DNA from: JABWCQ01 sp964587105
GTDB taxonomy: Bacteria; Electryoneota; RPQS01
Assembly: GCA_964587105.1 (NCBI GenBank)
Contig: CAZPKG010000010.1
Coordinates: forward strand, 81,136-145,135
Direction: 5' to 3'
DNA length: 64,000 nucleotides
Part shown: piece by piece, positions 34,855 through 43,317 of the stretch
Layout of the letters: each line of letters starts with the position of its first letter
How positions within the stretch are numbered: position 1 is the stretch's first letter
Notes under the pieces: generated by a model
Told to the model about the DNA's origin: nothing
Databases searched by the model: none
Seen by the model: the letters and a program-made list of their open reading frames with translations, nothing else
Position numbers and translations under genes: made by a program

Positions 34855-35613
34855 ATGCTACAGGATGAAATGAGTCGGCACGGCAAGTTCTTGTTTCGCT
34901 ACCGCACATATTTGCCACTCGTGCTTGTTCCGTTCGGCATTTGGCAGCTTTCATATTATGACAAATATGTCGGCGGGTCGCATGTCTATGACACAATCTG
35001 GGATTTCGCTTGCTTCGGACTTGCACTGCTCGGCTCAATGATACGCTTTGTATCTGCGGGCTATGCTCAAGCTGGGACCTCCGGGCGTAACACCAGTGCG
35101 GGACAGGTCGCCGATGCCTTGAATACGAAAGGTATGTATTCTCTTGTCAGGCACCCGCTCTACCTCGGCAATATCATTATGTACACTGCGGCGTTGTTGT
35201 TCACTAAGTCACCGTGGTTTGCGCTCGCCGGATGCCTGGGTCTCGTGCTCTATTACGAACGAATTATCGCGACAGAAGAGCAATTCCTGCGCGAGAAGTT
35301 CGGGACCTCCCTCGACGTCTGGGCGGACGCAACTCCATGTCTTATCCCCAAATTTTCTGGATGGGTAAAACCAACTTTGAAATTTTCTGTGCTTGCAGGA
35401 TTACGCAGCGAATTTTATTCAATCGTTGGTATTGTCGTCGCCTTTTACATACTGGACGTTGTCGAGCACTACTTTGTTGAAGGTGTTTTCAGAGCGGATA
35501 TGATCTGGAACGTTTTGCTTGTGGCCGCAGCCGTTTCCTTTTTCGTCCTTAGATTTCTGCGCAAGAACACCCGCGTGCTTGAGCCCAAGGACCGCCGGCT
35601 TGAAGCTGCGTAA
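34855..35613 (+). CDS. Isoprenylcysteine methyltransferase-like membrane protein
   Basis: A 252-residue protein with a strong ribosome-binding site (GAGGAGG, 5 bases before the ATG). About five membrane segments are seen. The motif LVRHPLYLGNI followed by ERIIATEEQFLREKFG and a nearby Trp is the shared SAM-binding signature of the ICMT/PEMT membrane methyltransferase fold. Substrates in this superfamily include isoprenylcysteine, phospholipids and other small lipids, and none can be chosen here. It is the last gene of its plus-strand run and ends at a strong terminator. Confidence 0.8.
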   Translation: MLQDEMSRHGKFLFRYRTYLPLVLVPFGIWQLSYYDKYVGGSHVYDTIWDFACFGLALLGSMIRFVSAGYAQAGTSGRNTSAGQVADALNTKGMYSLVRHPLYLGNIIMYTAALLFTKSPWFALAGCLGLVLYYERIIATEEQFLREKFGTSLDVWADATPCLIPKFSGWVKPTLKFSVLAGLRSEFYSIVGIVVAFYILDVVEHYFVEGVFRADMIWNVLLVAAAVSFFVLRFLRKNTRVLEPKDRRLEAA

Positions 35614-35635
35614 GAACCAATCAGAATGTACTGCA

Positions 35636-35669
35636 AAAAAGAAACCCGATCATCTGATCGGGTTTCTTT
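35636..35669. terminator. Bidirectional rho-independent terminator
   Basis: GAAACCCGATCA/TGATCGGGTTTC forms a 12-base perfect stem with a two-base loop, flanked by A and T runs. It separates the plus-strand methyltransferase gene from the minus-strand rplI gene and can stop both. Confidence 0.92.
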
Positions 35670-35689
35670 CCTCTAACTAATTTTCTCAA

Positions 35690-36136
35690 TTAGACGTTTG
35701 GTACTACGTCTATTGTGACGATGGCCGTAATGTCTCTGTGCAGTTTGACGCCGATGTTGTATTCACCAAGATGCTTGATGGGTTCGTCAAGCTGAATCTT
35801 GCGGCGGTCAATTTCGTAACCGCGTTCCTTGATCAATTCGGCAATGTCAGATGAAGTTACCGCACCGAACATGCGATCCTCTTCACCAACTTGCACGGAC
35901 TTCAAAAGTTTGAGGCCGTTAATCTGCGAATACACGTCACCGGCTTTGCGGCGTTCCTTCAGGTCGCGCATCTGCAAAGTCTTGCGCTCTTGATCAAGAC
36001 GCGCAAGATTTGACTTGTTAGCGGCAAACGCGATGCCGCGAGGAATCAAGAAGTTGCGCGCATAGCCCGGCTTAACCGTGACCAAGTCGCCCACTTTCCC
36101 GAGGGACTCTACATCCGATCGAAGAATAATCTGCAT
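35690..36136 (-). CDS. rplI: Ribosomal protein bL9
   Basis: A 148-residue large-subunit protein of normal length. The N-terminal domain reads MQIILRSDVESLGKVGDLVTVKPGYARNFLIPRG, the family signature, and is joined by the long helix to the C-terminal domain. It closes the rpsF-ssb-rplI run. The rpsR gene that usually sits just upstream is missing from this cluster. It ends at the strong terminator beyond 35690. Confidence 0.97.
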   Translation of the reverse strand: MQIILRSDVESLGKVGDLVTVKPGYARNFLIPRGIAFAANKSNLARLDQERKTLQMRDLKERRKAGDVYSQINGLKLLKSVQVGEEDRMFGAVTSSDIAELIKERGYEIDRRKIQLDEPIKHLGEYNIGVKLHRDITAIVTIDVVPNV

Positions 36137-36153
36137 GATCTCTATCTAAAAAG

Positions 36154-36633
36154 TTATGGCTTGTTCAGAATGAAACTGCGATAGGTGAAATGCGCGTGCT
36201 CCTGATCGTCTTCCACGGCGGGATGATGCTGCTCATCGTCCTCGACCGAATCAACATGCGCGTGCGCGTCACCTTCGCCAACGTGCTCACGGCGGTTCAA
36301 GAATTGAATCCGGCGAGCTTTAATCTCAACCCAACTGCGCGTCGTTCCGTCTTCGTTTGCAAAGCTGCGGCTTTGCAATTCGCCTTCCACGAGGACCGCG
36401 CTGCCTCGATGCAGGTTTTCCTTGCAGCTTTCAGCCAGTTTGTACCAGGCAACAATTCCTATGAAGCAGACGTCTTCCTTTATTCGGCCGCTTGAATCCT
36501 TGAACTTGCGATTCGAAGCAATCGTAAAATTGGCGACTGGCACGTCGGAAGTGGTCTTCCGAAAGCTCGGGTCCTTTATGAGGTTGCCCGCGATAATAAC
36601 ACAATTGATATCCGGCATTTTGTAGTCCGCCAT
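36154..36633 (-). CDS. ssb: Single-stranded DNA-binding protein
   Basis: A 159-residue OB-fold protein. NCVIIAGNLIKDPSFRKT and GSAVLVEGELQSRSF are typical, and the core ends near residue 115. The start has GGGAG just upstream. The C-terminus is unusual: an acidic His-rich stretch (HVDSVEDDEQHHPAVEDDQEH) is followed by AHFTYRSFILNKP. The common acidic tip with DIPF that recruits partner proteins is absent in every frame I tried, so partner binding may use another tail. Alternatively this could be a secondary SSB with a canonical one elsewhere. Confidence 0.93.
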   Translation of the reverse strand: MADYKMPDINCVIIAGNLIKDPSFRKTTSDVPVANFTIASNRKFKDSSGRIKEDVCFIGIVAWYKLAESCKENLHRGSAVLVEGELQSRSFANEDGTTRSWVEIKARRIQFLNRREHVGEGDAHAHVDSVEDDEQHHPAVEDDQEHAHFTYRSFILNKP

Positions 36634-36712
36634 ACGTTCTCCCTCGTTATCCCACCTATGCGCGAATTATACGATCCACCCTCCCTGAAGGCGGTCGTCG
36701 CTTATATGTATC

Positions 36713-37162
36713 CTATGCGGTACGATCCTCGGCCGCCTCGTCCTCGACCTCGAGAACATCCTCAATTGCGTCAGGCTCCACTGCCGAAATAACCTCCGAT
36801 ATCTCGGCCGGCGGCGCAACTTCCTTGGCTATACCAAGCGAGGCGACTGATTCTTCATCAACTTCTGGAACGCGATCCGGCTCAACGACTGTCACGAGAT
36901 GACGCAATAACGACGTAGTCAAATGCAATAAGCGATCAAGCTCGTGGGTGGCGGCGGTCGAAAGATCATACACAGTCAACACATACTGACCGTATTGGCG
37001 GTGACGAATTTCATAAGCCAAACGACGCTTGCCCCAGCGCTCCCAGCGCCTGAACTTGCCCCCTTGGCTTGTAACGTTGTCTTGAATCTTGCGCAAATCG
37101 GTTTCGACTTGTTCAGGTTCAACATTCGGATCGAAAATTAGAACTAATTCGTACGTCTTCAT
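36713..37162 (-). CDS. rpsF: Ribosomal protein bS6
   Basis: A 149-residue small-subunit protein. KTYELVLIFDPNVEPEQVE begins the ferredoxin-like fold, and the core resembles S6 through about residue 100. An acidic tail of about 45 residues (EVDEESVAS...VEDEAAEDRTA) extends it beyond the E. coli length, though long acidic tails on S6 also occur elsewhere. Its 5' flank has AAAGAGG as ribosome-binding site. In many bacteria rpsF is autoregulated by S6:S18, but no clear S6:S18-type leader was seen. Confidence 0.96.
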   Translation of the reverse strand: MKTYELVLIFDPNVEPEQVETDLRKIQDNVTSQGGKFRRWERWGKRRLAYEIRHRQYGQYVLTVYDLSTAATHELDRLLHLTTSLLRHLVTVVEPDRVPEVDEESVASLGIAKEVAPPAEISEVISAVEPDAIEDVLEVEDEAAEDRTA

Positions 37163-37232
37163 TCGGCCTCTTTATTCCCTATGGACTTTGCGGCCTACGC
37201 AGTGCGCAGGCAGGGTGAACTGTAAAATCTAT

Positions 37233-37802
37233 CTATTCTGCGGCGACATTGAATCGATTCATCGTCGCTTCAAGTCCGTTCGCCAACCAATGCTCAATGG
37301 CGTCTGCTCCGCGCGCAGCAAGTTCTCGATATGCGTCGAGGTCTTTACCGCGCAACTTTTTCAAAACGTAATTGCCAACATCCGCTCCCGGATAGCCACC
37401 GCCCACACCCATGCGAATCCGCGGAACATCTTCGGTGCCAAACGTCTGCACAATTGAATTCAATCCTTTTTGTCCGCCTGCTCCACCGTTTTGTCTGATA
37501 CGCAATCTTCCGAACGGAATATTGACGTCATCACAAACGACGATAATATCCTGCGGTTTCAACTTGTACCAACGCGCTGCTGCGGATACGGGCCGACCCG
37601 ACAGGTTCATGTAAGAAAGCGGTCGGAAAAGAACTGCCTCGTAGGGCAAAGGCATTTGAGCAATCATACACTCAGATACCGGACCGCGCTTGAAGCTCAC
37701 GGATGAGCGGCGCGCGATTTCTTCGACAACGGCAAATCCGATGTTGTGCGGGGTGTCATCATATTCCGAACCGGGATTGCCCAGTCCTACGATTAGCCGC
37801 AC
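37233..37802 (-). CDS. pth: Peptidyl-tRNA hydrolase
   Basis: A 189-residue enzyme that frees tRNA from peptidyl-tRNA drop-off products. VGLGNPGSEYDDTPHNIGF holds the catalytic His and the Asn. DDVNIPFGRLRIRQNGGAGGQKGL contains the conserved acidic and Gly-rich parts. It lies between rplY and rpsF in a run with prs, as in many bacteria, and the stop of rplY is about 15 bases upstream. Confidence 0.97.
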   Translation of the reverse strand: MRLIVGLGNPGSEYDDTPHNIGFAVVEEIARRSSVSFKRGPVSECMIAQMPLPYEAVLFRPLSYMNLSGRPVSAAARWYKLKPQDIIVVCDDVNIPFGRLRIRQNGGAGGQKGLNSIVQTFGTEDVPRIRMGVGGGYPGADVGNYVLKKLRGKDLDAYRELAARGADAIEHWLANGLEATMNRFNVAAE

Positions 37803-37817
37803 AGCAAAAACCTGACG

Positions 37818-38447
37818 TTACTCGGCAGCCGGCTTCTTTTCGCGAATGACTTCAGGCTCGGCTGCGCCACCCGCTGCACCAGCGCCTTCGGTTCCCTCTT
37901 CGGCCTTCTTACCACTCACATGCAGCACGACGGCGTGTTGATCACCGAGTACTGTTACACCCTCAATCTTGATGTCATCCACGCGAAGAGCGTCACCAAC
38001 CTTGAGTTCGGTTACATCCAGATCGATATGCGACGGCATAGCGTCCGGCAAGCACTCGATTTCGACTTCGTAAATCACGACGTCAAGAATACCGCCTTGC
38101 AATTTCACTCCATAGGCCGTGCCCACAGCGTGAACCGGAACGTGTACGCGCACTTTCTGCGTCAAGTCAACACCGTACAGGTCAACATGAATAACATCGC
38201 CGAATACCGGATGGCGTTGTACTTCGCGAATAACGCAAGGCAGCGTTTGACCACTGATATTGAGATCCAAAACGGCCATTTCCTTACGCAGCAGGCGCGC
38301 CAATTCAAACTTGTCAAACGAGACATACTTTACGTCACGCTTGGCATTGTAATAGACACCCGGTACGCGGCCGCTCTTTCGAAGCTGATGGCCTTTCGGC
38401 TCTTGAGGCGTCCGCGCTTCAGCGGACAGTGACAAATGCTCAGACAT
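37818..38447 (-). CDS. rplY: Ribosomal protein bL25, long (CTC) form
   Basis: A 209-residue 5S rRNA-binding protein of the CTC type: an N-terminal L25 domain (RKSGRVPGVYYN, LDLNISGQTLPCVIREVQ) plus the C-terminal TL5-like domain. A Glu/Ala/Gly-rich tail is at the end. Order prs-rplY(ctc)-pth matches Bacillus. It is expected to be co-transcribed with prs and pth. Confidence 0.95.
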   Translation of the reverse strand: MSEHLSLSAEARTPQEPKGHQLRKSGRVPGVYYNAKRDVKYVSFDKFELARLLRKEMAVLDLNISGQTLPCVIREVQRHPVFGDVIHVDLYGVDLTQKVRVHVPVHAVGTAYGVKLQGGILDVVIYEVEIECLPDAMPSHIDLDVTELKVGDALRVDDIKIEGVTVLGDQHAVVLHVSGKKAEEGTEGAGAAGGAAEPEVIREKKPAAE

Positions 38448-38475
38448 TTTAATTTATGAAAAGTGAAAGAAAATA

Positions 38476-39477
38476 CTAATCTGAAGAAATCATGCCCGCA
38501 AGCATCTCAAGCTGAGCCGAGTCAACCATGGATTCCCGGGACTCGTCATGGCTATCGAGGAACAAGTGGCTGATTGATTCCTCTTCGTGGATTCTGCGAA
38601 TGGCTCCGGCAAATAGTTTTGCCGTGGATAATTTGTGAATCTTGCTGAACTGGTGTTCGCGCGGCGTCGGCAAAGTATCACACACCCACATCGCCGTAAT
38701 CGGACTGCTCTCGATCCGATCAACCGCCTGTCCTGACAAGACCGGGTGCGTGATCGCGCAATAGATATCCTTGCAACCGCGATCTTTCAGCATTACAAGC
38801 GTGGCGGATAGTGTTCCTGCCGTATCCACAATGTCGTCAACGATTAGACAGTTCTTGCCTGTCACGTCGCCGATGAGATTCAAGGCAACCGCCTGATTAG
38901 GGCCCGTGCGGTACTTGTCCACGATTACAAAGTCGGTTTTCAGGTAGTTTGCATAGAAGCGCGCAAGCTTGGTCGAACCGACGTCGGGAGCAACGATCGT
39001 GAGATTTTCGATCGGGTGCATCGTGAACAGATCAATGAACAGCCGCGAGGCCATCAAATGATCAAACGGGATGTTAAAGAACCCTTGAATCTGCGGGGCA
39101 TGAAGATCCATTGTCAGAATACGATGGATACCGGCCGCTTGCAGCAGATCCGCGACAAGACGCGACGTAATAGCCACGCGCGGGCCGTCCTTGCGATCTT
39201 GACGAGCGTATCCGTAGTAGGGAATCACGGCTGTGATGCGGCCCGCCGATGCGCGTTTGGCCGCGTCCACCATGATCAATAGCTCCAGCAAATTTTCTGC
39301 GGGCGGACAGGTCGGCTGAATCAGAAAAACATCGCGACCGCGAATGTTCTCTTCGAACTGTACACCGATCTCGCCGTCCGAGAAGCGACTGATCTTCACT
39401 TCGCCCAGGGGCAACCCAAGACAAGCGGCAATTCGCTCGCCCAAAGGACGATGCGATGTTCCGCTAAAGACCTTCAT
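38476..39477 (-). CDS. prs: Ribose-phosphate pyrophosphokinase
   Basis: A 333-residue class I enzyme that makes PRPP from ribose 5-phosphate and ATP. The start at 39477 (MKVFSGTSHRPLGERIA) fits the family better than the 6-codon longer form. The pyrophosphokinase loops DLHAPQIQGFF and the PRPP-binding motif IVDDIVDTAGTL are present. It is about 20 residues longer than most homologues, with an extra C-terminal segment. It follows tRNA-Gln and spoVG and precedes rplY and pth. Confidence 0.96.
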   Translation of the reverse strand: MKVFSGTSHRPLGERIAACLGLPLGEVKISRFSDGEIGVQFEENIRGRDVFLIQPTCPPAENLLELLIMVDAAKRASAGRITAVIPYYGYARQDRKDGPRVAITSRLVADLLQAAGIHRILTMDLHAPQIQGFFNIPFDHLMASRLFIDLFTMHPIENLTIVAPDVGSTKLARFYANYLKTDFVIVDKYRTGPNQAVALNLIGDVTGKNCLIVDDIVDTAGTLSATLVMLKDRGCKDIYCAITHPVLSGQAVDRIESSPITAMWVCDTLPTPREHQFSKIHKLSTAKLFAGAIRRIHEEESISHLFLDSHDESRESMVDSAQLEMLAGMISSD

Positions 39478-39568
39478 TTCGTAGCTGCGATACAATAGAC
39501 CTTTACTCCGTTACACCGTCAGCGACGCGCGTTCTCGAATCATATGCTATTGCCAGAGCCCATTCTCG

Positions 39569-39641
39569 CTGGGGCGGAAGGACTCGAACCTCCGAATGGC
39601 AGGACCAAAACCTGCTGCCTTACCAACTTGGCGACGCCCCA
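39569..39641 (-). tRNA. tRNA-Gln (anticodon TTG)
   Basis: Cloverleaf on the minus strand: acceptor stem TGGGGCG/CGCCCCA, anticodon stem GCAGG/CCTGC with loop TTTTGGT and anticodon TTG. The D arm is GCCAAGTTGGTAAGGC, and the T arm is GGAGGTTCGAGTCCTTC. The discriminator base is G, as in most bacterial tRNA-Gln. CCA is not encoded. It is embedded between spoVG and prs in the same orientation. Confidence 0.95.
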
Positions 39642-39656
39642 GTATGCGTCTTTGCG

Positions 39657-39959
39657 TTATCTGTCGAAGCCGCCGTGGCCGGACGCCACGTTGTTTGCCG
39701 CCGCTTCATCGGATAATCTGCGAAATTCATCGAGAATCTGAGTCTCCATCTGGCGACGGAACTCATTGGTAATCGGATGAGCAATGTCCTTGTATGTGCC
39801 GTCCTCGAGCTTGCGACTCGGCATGCACACAAACAAGCCTTCCTTACCTTCGATGATTTTGAGACCGCGAATCACAAACACGTCATCAAACGTGATGTTC
39901 ACAAAAGCTTTGAGCTTCTCTTCGTCGCGGAGATTTACATGAATTTCTGTTATGGTCAC
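39657..39959 (-). CDS. spoVG: SpoVG-family RNA-binding regulator
   Basis: A 100-residue protein. The start is a GTG at 39959 giving MTITEIHVNLRDEEKLKAFV, the exact family N-terminus. Positions upstream in the same frame are not conserved. ITFDDVFVIRGLKIIEG and FVCMPSRKLEDGTYKDIAHPI are diagnostic, and the basic/Ala-rich tail is short. In other bacteria it binds RNA and DNA and acts as a global regulator. Its neighbour ispE upstream and prs downstream (with the tRNA-Gln between) match the Bacillus order except that glmU is missing. Confidence 0.94.
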   Translation of the reverse strand: MTITEIHVNLRDEEKLKAFVNITFDDVFVIRGLKIIEGKEGLFVCMPSRKLEDGTYKDIAHPITNEFRRQMETQILDEFRRLSDEAAANNVASGHGGFDR

Positions 39960-40018
39960 GATACGACCCCTTGCTTCCCATGCAAGAATGACCTGGCCCC
40001 AATCGGGGTTGCTGTTAT

Positions 40019-40927
40019 TTATCGCTTTCGAGCCACGGCGCGGCACACCTTGACCCGTAAGTCGCGTTCTTGGGACAGCGCCAGCGCGGCACACTGTGCT
40101 ATCTCATCTGAATCGAAAATTCCGAATATCGTTGACCCGCTTCCAGACATCAGCGAAACGTTGGCTCCCAACTCAAGCAGCCTATCCCGCCACGTCTGAA
40201 GCTTAGAATAACGACGGAAAACTATATTTTCCAAATCGTTACAAGGGTAAATTTGCAGATAAGCTTCACCCTCCTCTGAAACCCGCAGAGGACTAAATAT
40301 AACATTCTTCTCCACTTCTGTCAAGGGAAACCTGACTTCTGAGAATGCCCAAGCGGTCTCGATCCCGAAATCCGGAACAAGCAGTACAAATACCCCCGAT
40401 ATGGCACCGATCAGTGGACTAATATTGTCTCCTCTGCCAATCCCTCTGGCAAGGCCGCCGTGAAGGAAAAACGGACAATCAGCCCCTAATTGCGCCGCGA
40501 GCGGTTCAAGTTGCGAGACAGGCCAATTTAGGCCCCATAGTCGTTTCAGCCCCAGCAAAGCCACGGCTCCATTTGATGAGCCCCCCCCTACCCCACCCTG
40601 AATCGGAAGTGTTTTGGAGAGGCATAGTTTTCCGCAAAGCTCACGGCCTGATGCGAGCGCTAGTGCACGTGCTGCCCGAACTATCAGATTCCGGTCGTCT
40701 GTCGGGAGGTTAGCCCCGCTTATTTCGAGCGAAAACTCGGGTGACTGGGTAAATTGGATTTCGTCTGCCCAATCTAACTCCTGAAACACCGTCTCCAATT
40801 CATGGAAGCCGTCATTCCGTTTCTTTAGGACGCGTAACCGCAGGTTCACCTTTGCAGGAGAACTAATGATGAAGCCCGAAGCGCTCTCGCGTACATCGGG
40901 ATAGACTCGCGGCGGAAGGCTTGTCAA
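40019..40927 (-). CDS. ispE: 4-diphosphocytidyl-2-C-methyl-D-erythritol kinase
   Basis: A 302-residue GHMP kinase in the non-mevalonate isoprenoid pathway. ISSPAKVNLRLRVLKKRNDGFHELETVF is the substrate loop. PIQGGVGGGSSNGAVAL is the ATP-binding Gly-rich loop, and SLMSGSGSTIFGIF is the third motif. Length is normal. It is the first gene of the spoVG-prs-rplY-pth-rpsF run, separated by 60 bases from spoVG. Confidence 0.95.
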   Translation of the reverse strand: MTSLPPRVYPDVRESASGFIISSPAKVNLRLRVLKKRNDGFHELETVFQELDWADEIQFTQSPEFSLEISGANLPTDDRNLIVRAARALALASGRELCGKLCLSKTLPIQGGVGGGSSNGAVALLGLKRLWGLNWPVSQLEPLAAQLGADCPFFLHGGLARGIGRGDNISPLIGAISGVFVLLVPDFGIETAWAFSEVRFPLTEVEKNVIFSPLRVSEEGEAYLQIYPCNDLENIVFRRYSKLQTWRDRLLELGANVSLMSGSGSTIFGIFDSDEIAQCAALALSQERDLRVKVCRAVARKR

Positions 40928-40944
40928 GGAAAATGGATTGTGGA

Positions 40945-40985
40945 AAAACAGTCGCTCCGCCGATTTGAGGGCCGGCGGAGCGACG
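40945..40985 (-). terminator. Rho-independent terminator after the tyrosine kinase gene
   Basis: A perfect 12-base stem, GTCGCTCCGCCG/CGGCGGAGCGAC, with a 10-base loop is followed on the minus strand by TGTTTTT. It lies 24 bases past the Wzc-type gene stop and ends the gcvT-comB-ftsK-lolA run. It also marks the start region of ispE. Confidence 0.85.
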
Positions 40986-41008
40986 TGTAAGTTAAGTTGA
41001 GTTTCGGG

Positions 41009-43309
41009 CTAAGTGGCGTCGGAGACGTCCGATGAAGCTTTCTGCGTTCGACGATGCTTGACAGTAGATTTCTTCTTTTTCTTTGCGCCAGATTCCGATC
41101 CGTAGTAGTAATAGTACTGGTAGTAATGGAAGTAGTAATAGTACGACCCGTACATCTTCTTTATGTCGAGCCCGTTTAATATTACTCCCAAAACGTTCGA
41201 TCCCACGCTCTGGATCAAACCAAGCGCGCGCTTCAGCTCAGCGCGACCCGTCATACCTGAACTCACAACGACGATCGTCGCATCTGCGCGAGTTGTCAGA
41301 ATCGCCGCATCAGTTACGGCAACGACGGGAGGACTGTCCAATAGCACCACGTCGTATCGGTTGCGGGCTTCTTCAAGGAATACGCGCATGCGCTCAGACG
41401 CGACCATCTCGGCGGGATTCGGGGGAATATCACCGGCGGTAATCAAGTCAAGATTTTCCACTTCCGTGCGCTTGATAACGTCACCGAAAGCTAAAGATCC
41501 GATCAACACGTTGCTCAAGCCGTACATCTTGTCAACGTTGAAGAAATTGTGCAGAGTCGGGCGCCGAAGATCGCTATCGACAAGAAGAACTCGCGAACCT
41601 GTCTGCGCAAACGTAATGGCAAGGTTGACGCAGGTCGTGGACTTTCCTTCTTTCGTTGCCGATGACGTCATCAGGATCACGCGTTTGGGATTGTCAATAT
41701 CCGAGAACTGGATGTTTGTTCTCAAGCTACGGTAAGCTTCCGATATCGGTGACTTCGGCGAGAACCTTGTGATCATCTTGGATTCGATGCGAGCCTCGTC
41801 TTGCGCCGTCAGCTCTTTGCCTTGCCGTTTCATGCGGCGGCGGATATCTTCAATGTTCACGATTGGAATCGTGCCGAGAGCGGTCAACGACATGCGTTCA
41901 AGCTCTTCGGGAGTCTTAATCGTATCGTCAAGCAAATCAATCAGCAGCGTGATGCCGACGCCCAATGCGAAGCCAAACAGCATTCCAAAGAGAATGTTGA
42001 GCTTCTTACGCGGCTTAACAGGAAACTCCGGCGGCTTAGCCGTGTCAACAATCTCGACTCCGGCTGACTTCGCCGCTTCGCTGATGCGGGTCTCTTCATA
42101 CTTCTCATTGAGCATGAGATAAAGTTCTTCATTCAGCTTTCGGTCGCGCGTCAAACGGGCTAGCACGAGAGTTTTTTCAGGAAGTTGTTCAAGATCGTAA
42201 TCTACATTAGATATTGCTTCGCGCAACGCTTCCGCACGTGCGGTCAGAGCCTTGATTTCGACTTCGCTCTTAAGAATACTCTCGAACAACTCCTGCGACG
42301 TCTTTAGCGGCTCAAGCGAACCTGCACCGCCAGCAATCTTGCGAACCTCTTCAACAAGCTTGCCTTTGATCGTTTCAATTTCGTTTTCAAGCGCGTTGAT
42401 TGTAACTTCGGTTCCAGGGCCCGGATTGGAGACGAGCGAGGCAAGGCGAGACTGCTTATCTGCAATCTCCTTTTGCAAGGTTTCAATGATCGGGCTTGTA
42501 ATGTTGCTCATGTCTTCGACAAGCGACCCGCGCACATCCTCAAGTTGGCGCTTGAGGTAGTCCATGCGTCGCAACTCAGCATTCAAATCGCTTTCGGTTT
42601 GATTGTAAAGCGCGTGCAAGTTCGTAGATTGCTCCACCATTGTGCGCGCTTCATCGTCCAGCGATGATACTCCGCGGCTCTCCTTGTACGCTCTCTCCAG
42701 TTCTTCCGATTGAGAAAGCTGGTCGCGAACGACTTCGAGCTGCTGCTCAAGGAATTGTCTGATTTCCGAAATTTCGCCGCGCGCACCGCGCAACTTGTAG
42801 CGATAATACTCTTCCGCAATGGCATTTGCTAAAAACGCGCACTCAAACGCCGATGGCGCCTTGACGGAAACCTTGAGAACGTCTGTATCCTTCAGGTTCT
42901 CGACGCTTGTGTTGTCGCGAAGCATTCTCACCCGGTCGTCAAAAGTAATTGTGTTTCCCTCAACGTCTGTCTCGCGCATAATCGCAAGTTCGCTGCGATA
43001 AGGGGACTCGGCCAATGAGCGCAGAACGTCTTCGGCGATACGGCGACTGCGGAGCAACTCCGTCTCGTTCAAGTTTCTTGACTTGCGGAACGGCGCGGGA
43101 TTCGCATTTCGGATCGTCACATCGACCGGATCGTCATCCAGTATCATCACGCTGGATGAGGCGACGTATACCGGCTGCATTCTGTACGTCAAATAGGTCG
43201 TGGCGGCCACAACCGCAAAAAAGCAGCCGATGATAATCCATCGCCCGCGAAACAGAATGCGGAAGTACTCCGAAAACCGACTTGTGTTGTCTCTTGACTC
43301 CAAGATCAC
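41009..43309 (-). CDS. Wzc/BY-kinase-type polysaccharide co-polymerase
   Basis: A 766-residue protein. Residues 1-60 and about 445-465 are the two membrane spans, flanking a long coiled-coil periplasmic region (about 190-420). The cytoplasmic tyrosine-kinase domain has Walker A SSATKEGKST (about 553-562), Walker A' LLVDSDLRRP and Walker B VVLLDSPPV. A Tyr cluster (12 of about 20 residues, MYGSYYYYFHYYQYYYYYG) ends the protein, then Lys-rich residues. The listed start is a GTG directly against GAGAGG; a TTG two codons later has better spacing. No other capsule genes are adjacent, so the polysaccharide is unknown. Confidence 0.9.
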   Translation of the reverse strand: MILESRDNTSRFSEYFRILFRGRWIIIGCFFAVVAATTYLTYRMQPVYVASSSVMILDDDPVDVTIRNANPAPFRKSRNLNETELLRSRRIAEDVLRSLAESPYRSELAIMRETDVEGNTITFDDRVRMLRDNTSVENLKDTDVLKVSVKAPSAFECAFLANAIAEEYYRYKLRGARGEISEIRQFLEQQLEVVRDQLSQSEELERAYKESRGVSSLDDEARTMVEQSTNLHALYNQTESDLNAELRRMDYLKRQLEDVRGSLVEDMSNITSPIIETLQKEIADKQSRLASLVSNPGPGTEVTINALENEIETIKGKLVEEVRKIAGGAGSLEPLKTSQELFESILKSEVEIKALTARAEALREAISNVDYDLEQLPEKTLVLARLTRDRKLNEELYLMLNEKYEETRISEAAKSAGVEIVDTAKPPEFPVKPRKKLNILFGMLFGFALGVGITLLIDLLDDTIKTPEELERMSLTALGTIPIVNIEDIRRRMKRQGKELTAQDEARIESKMITRFSPKSPISEAYRSLRTNIQFSDIDNPKRVILMTSSATKEGKSTTCVNLAITFAQTGSRVLLVDSDLRRPTLHNFFNVDKMYGLSNVLIGSLAFGDVIKRTEVENLDLITAGDIPPNPAEMVASERMRVFLEEARNRYDVVLLDSPPVVAVTDAAILTTRADATIVVVSSGMTGRAELKRALGLIQSVGSNVLGVILNGLDIKKMYGSYYYYFHYYQYYYYYGSESGAKKKKKSTVKHRRTQKASSDVSDAT

Positions 43310-43317
43310 CTCTCAGC

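Noticed and set aside
37193..37211. Hairpin before rpsF as an S6:S18 leader
   Set aside because: A short stem with one mismatch and no CCG bulge or GGA segment, and rpsR is absent from the cluster.
39960..40094. N-terminal extension of SpoVG
   Set aside because: The extension shares sequence with the ispE 3' end and is not part of the SpoVG family. The GTG at 39959 gives the exact family N-terminus.
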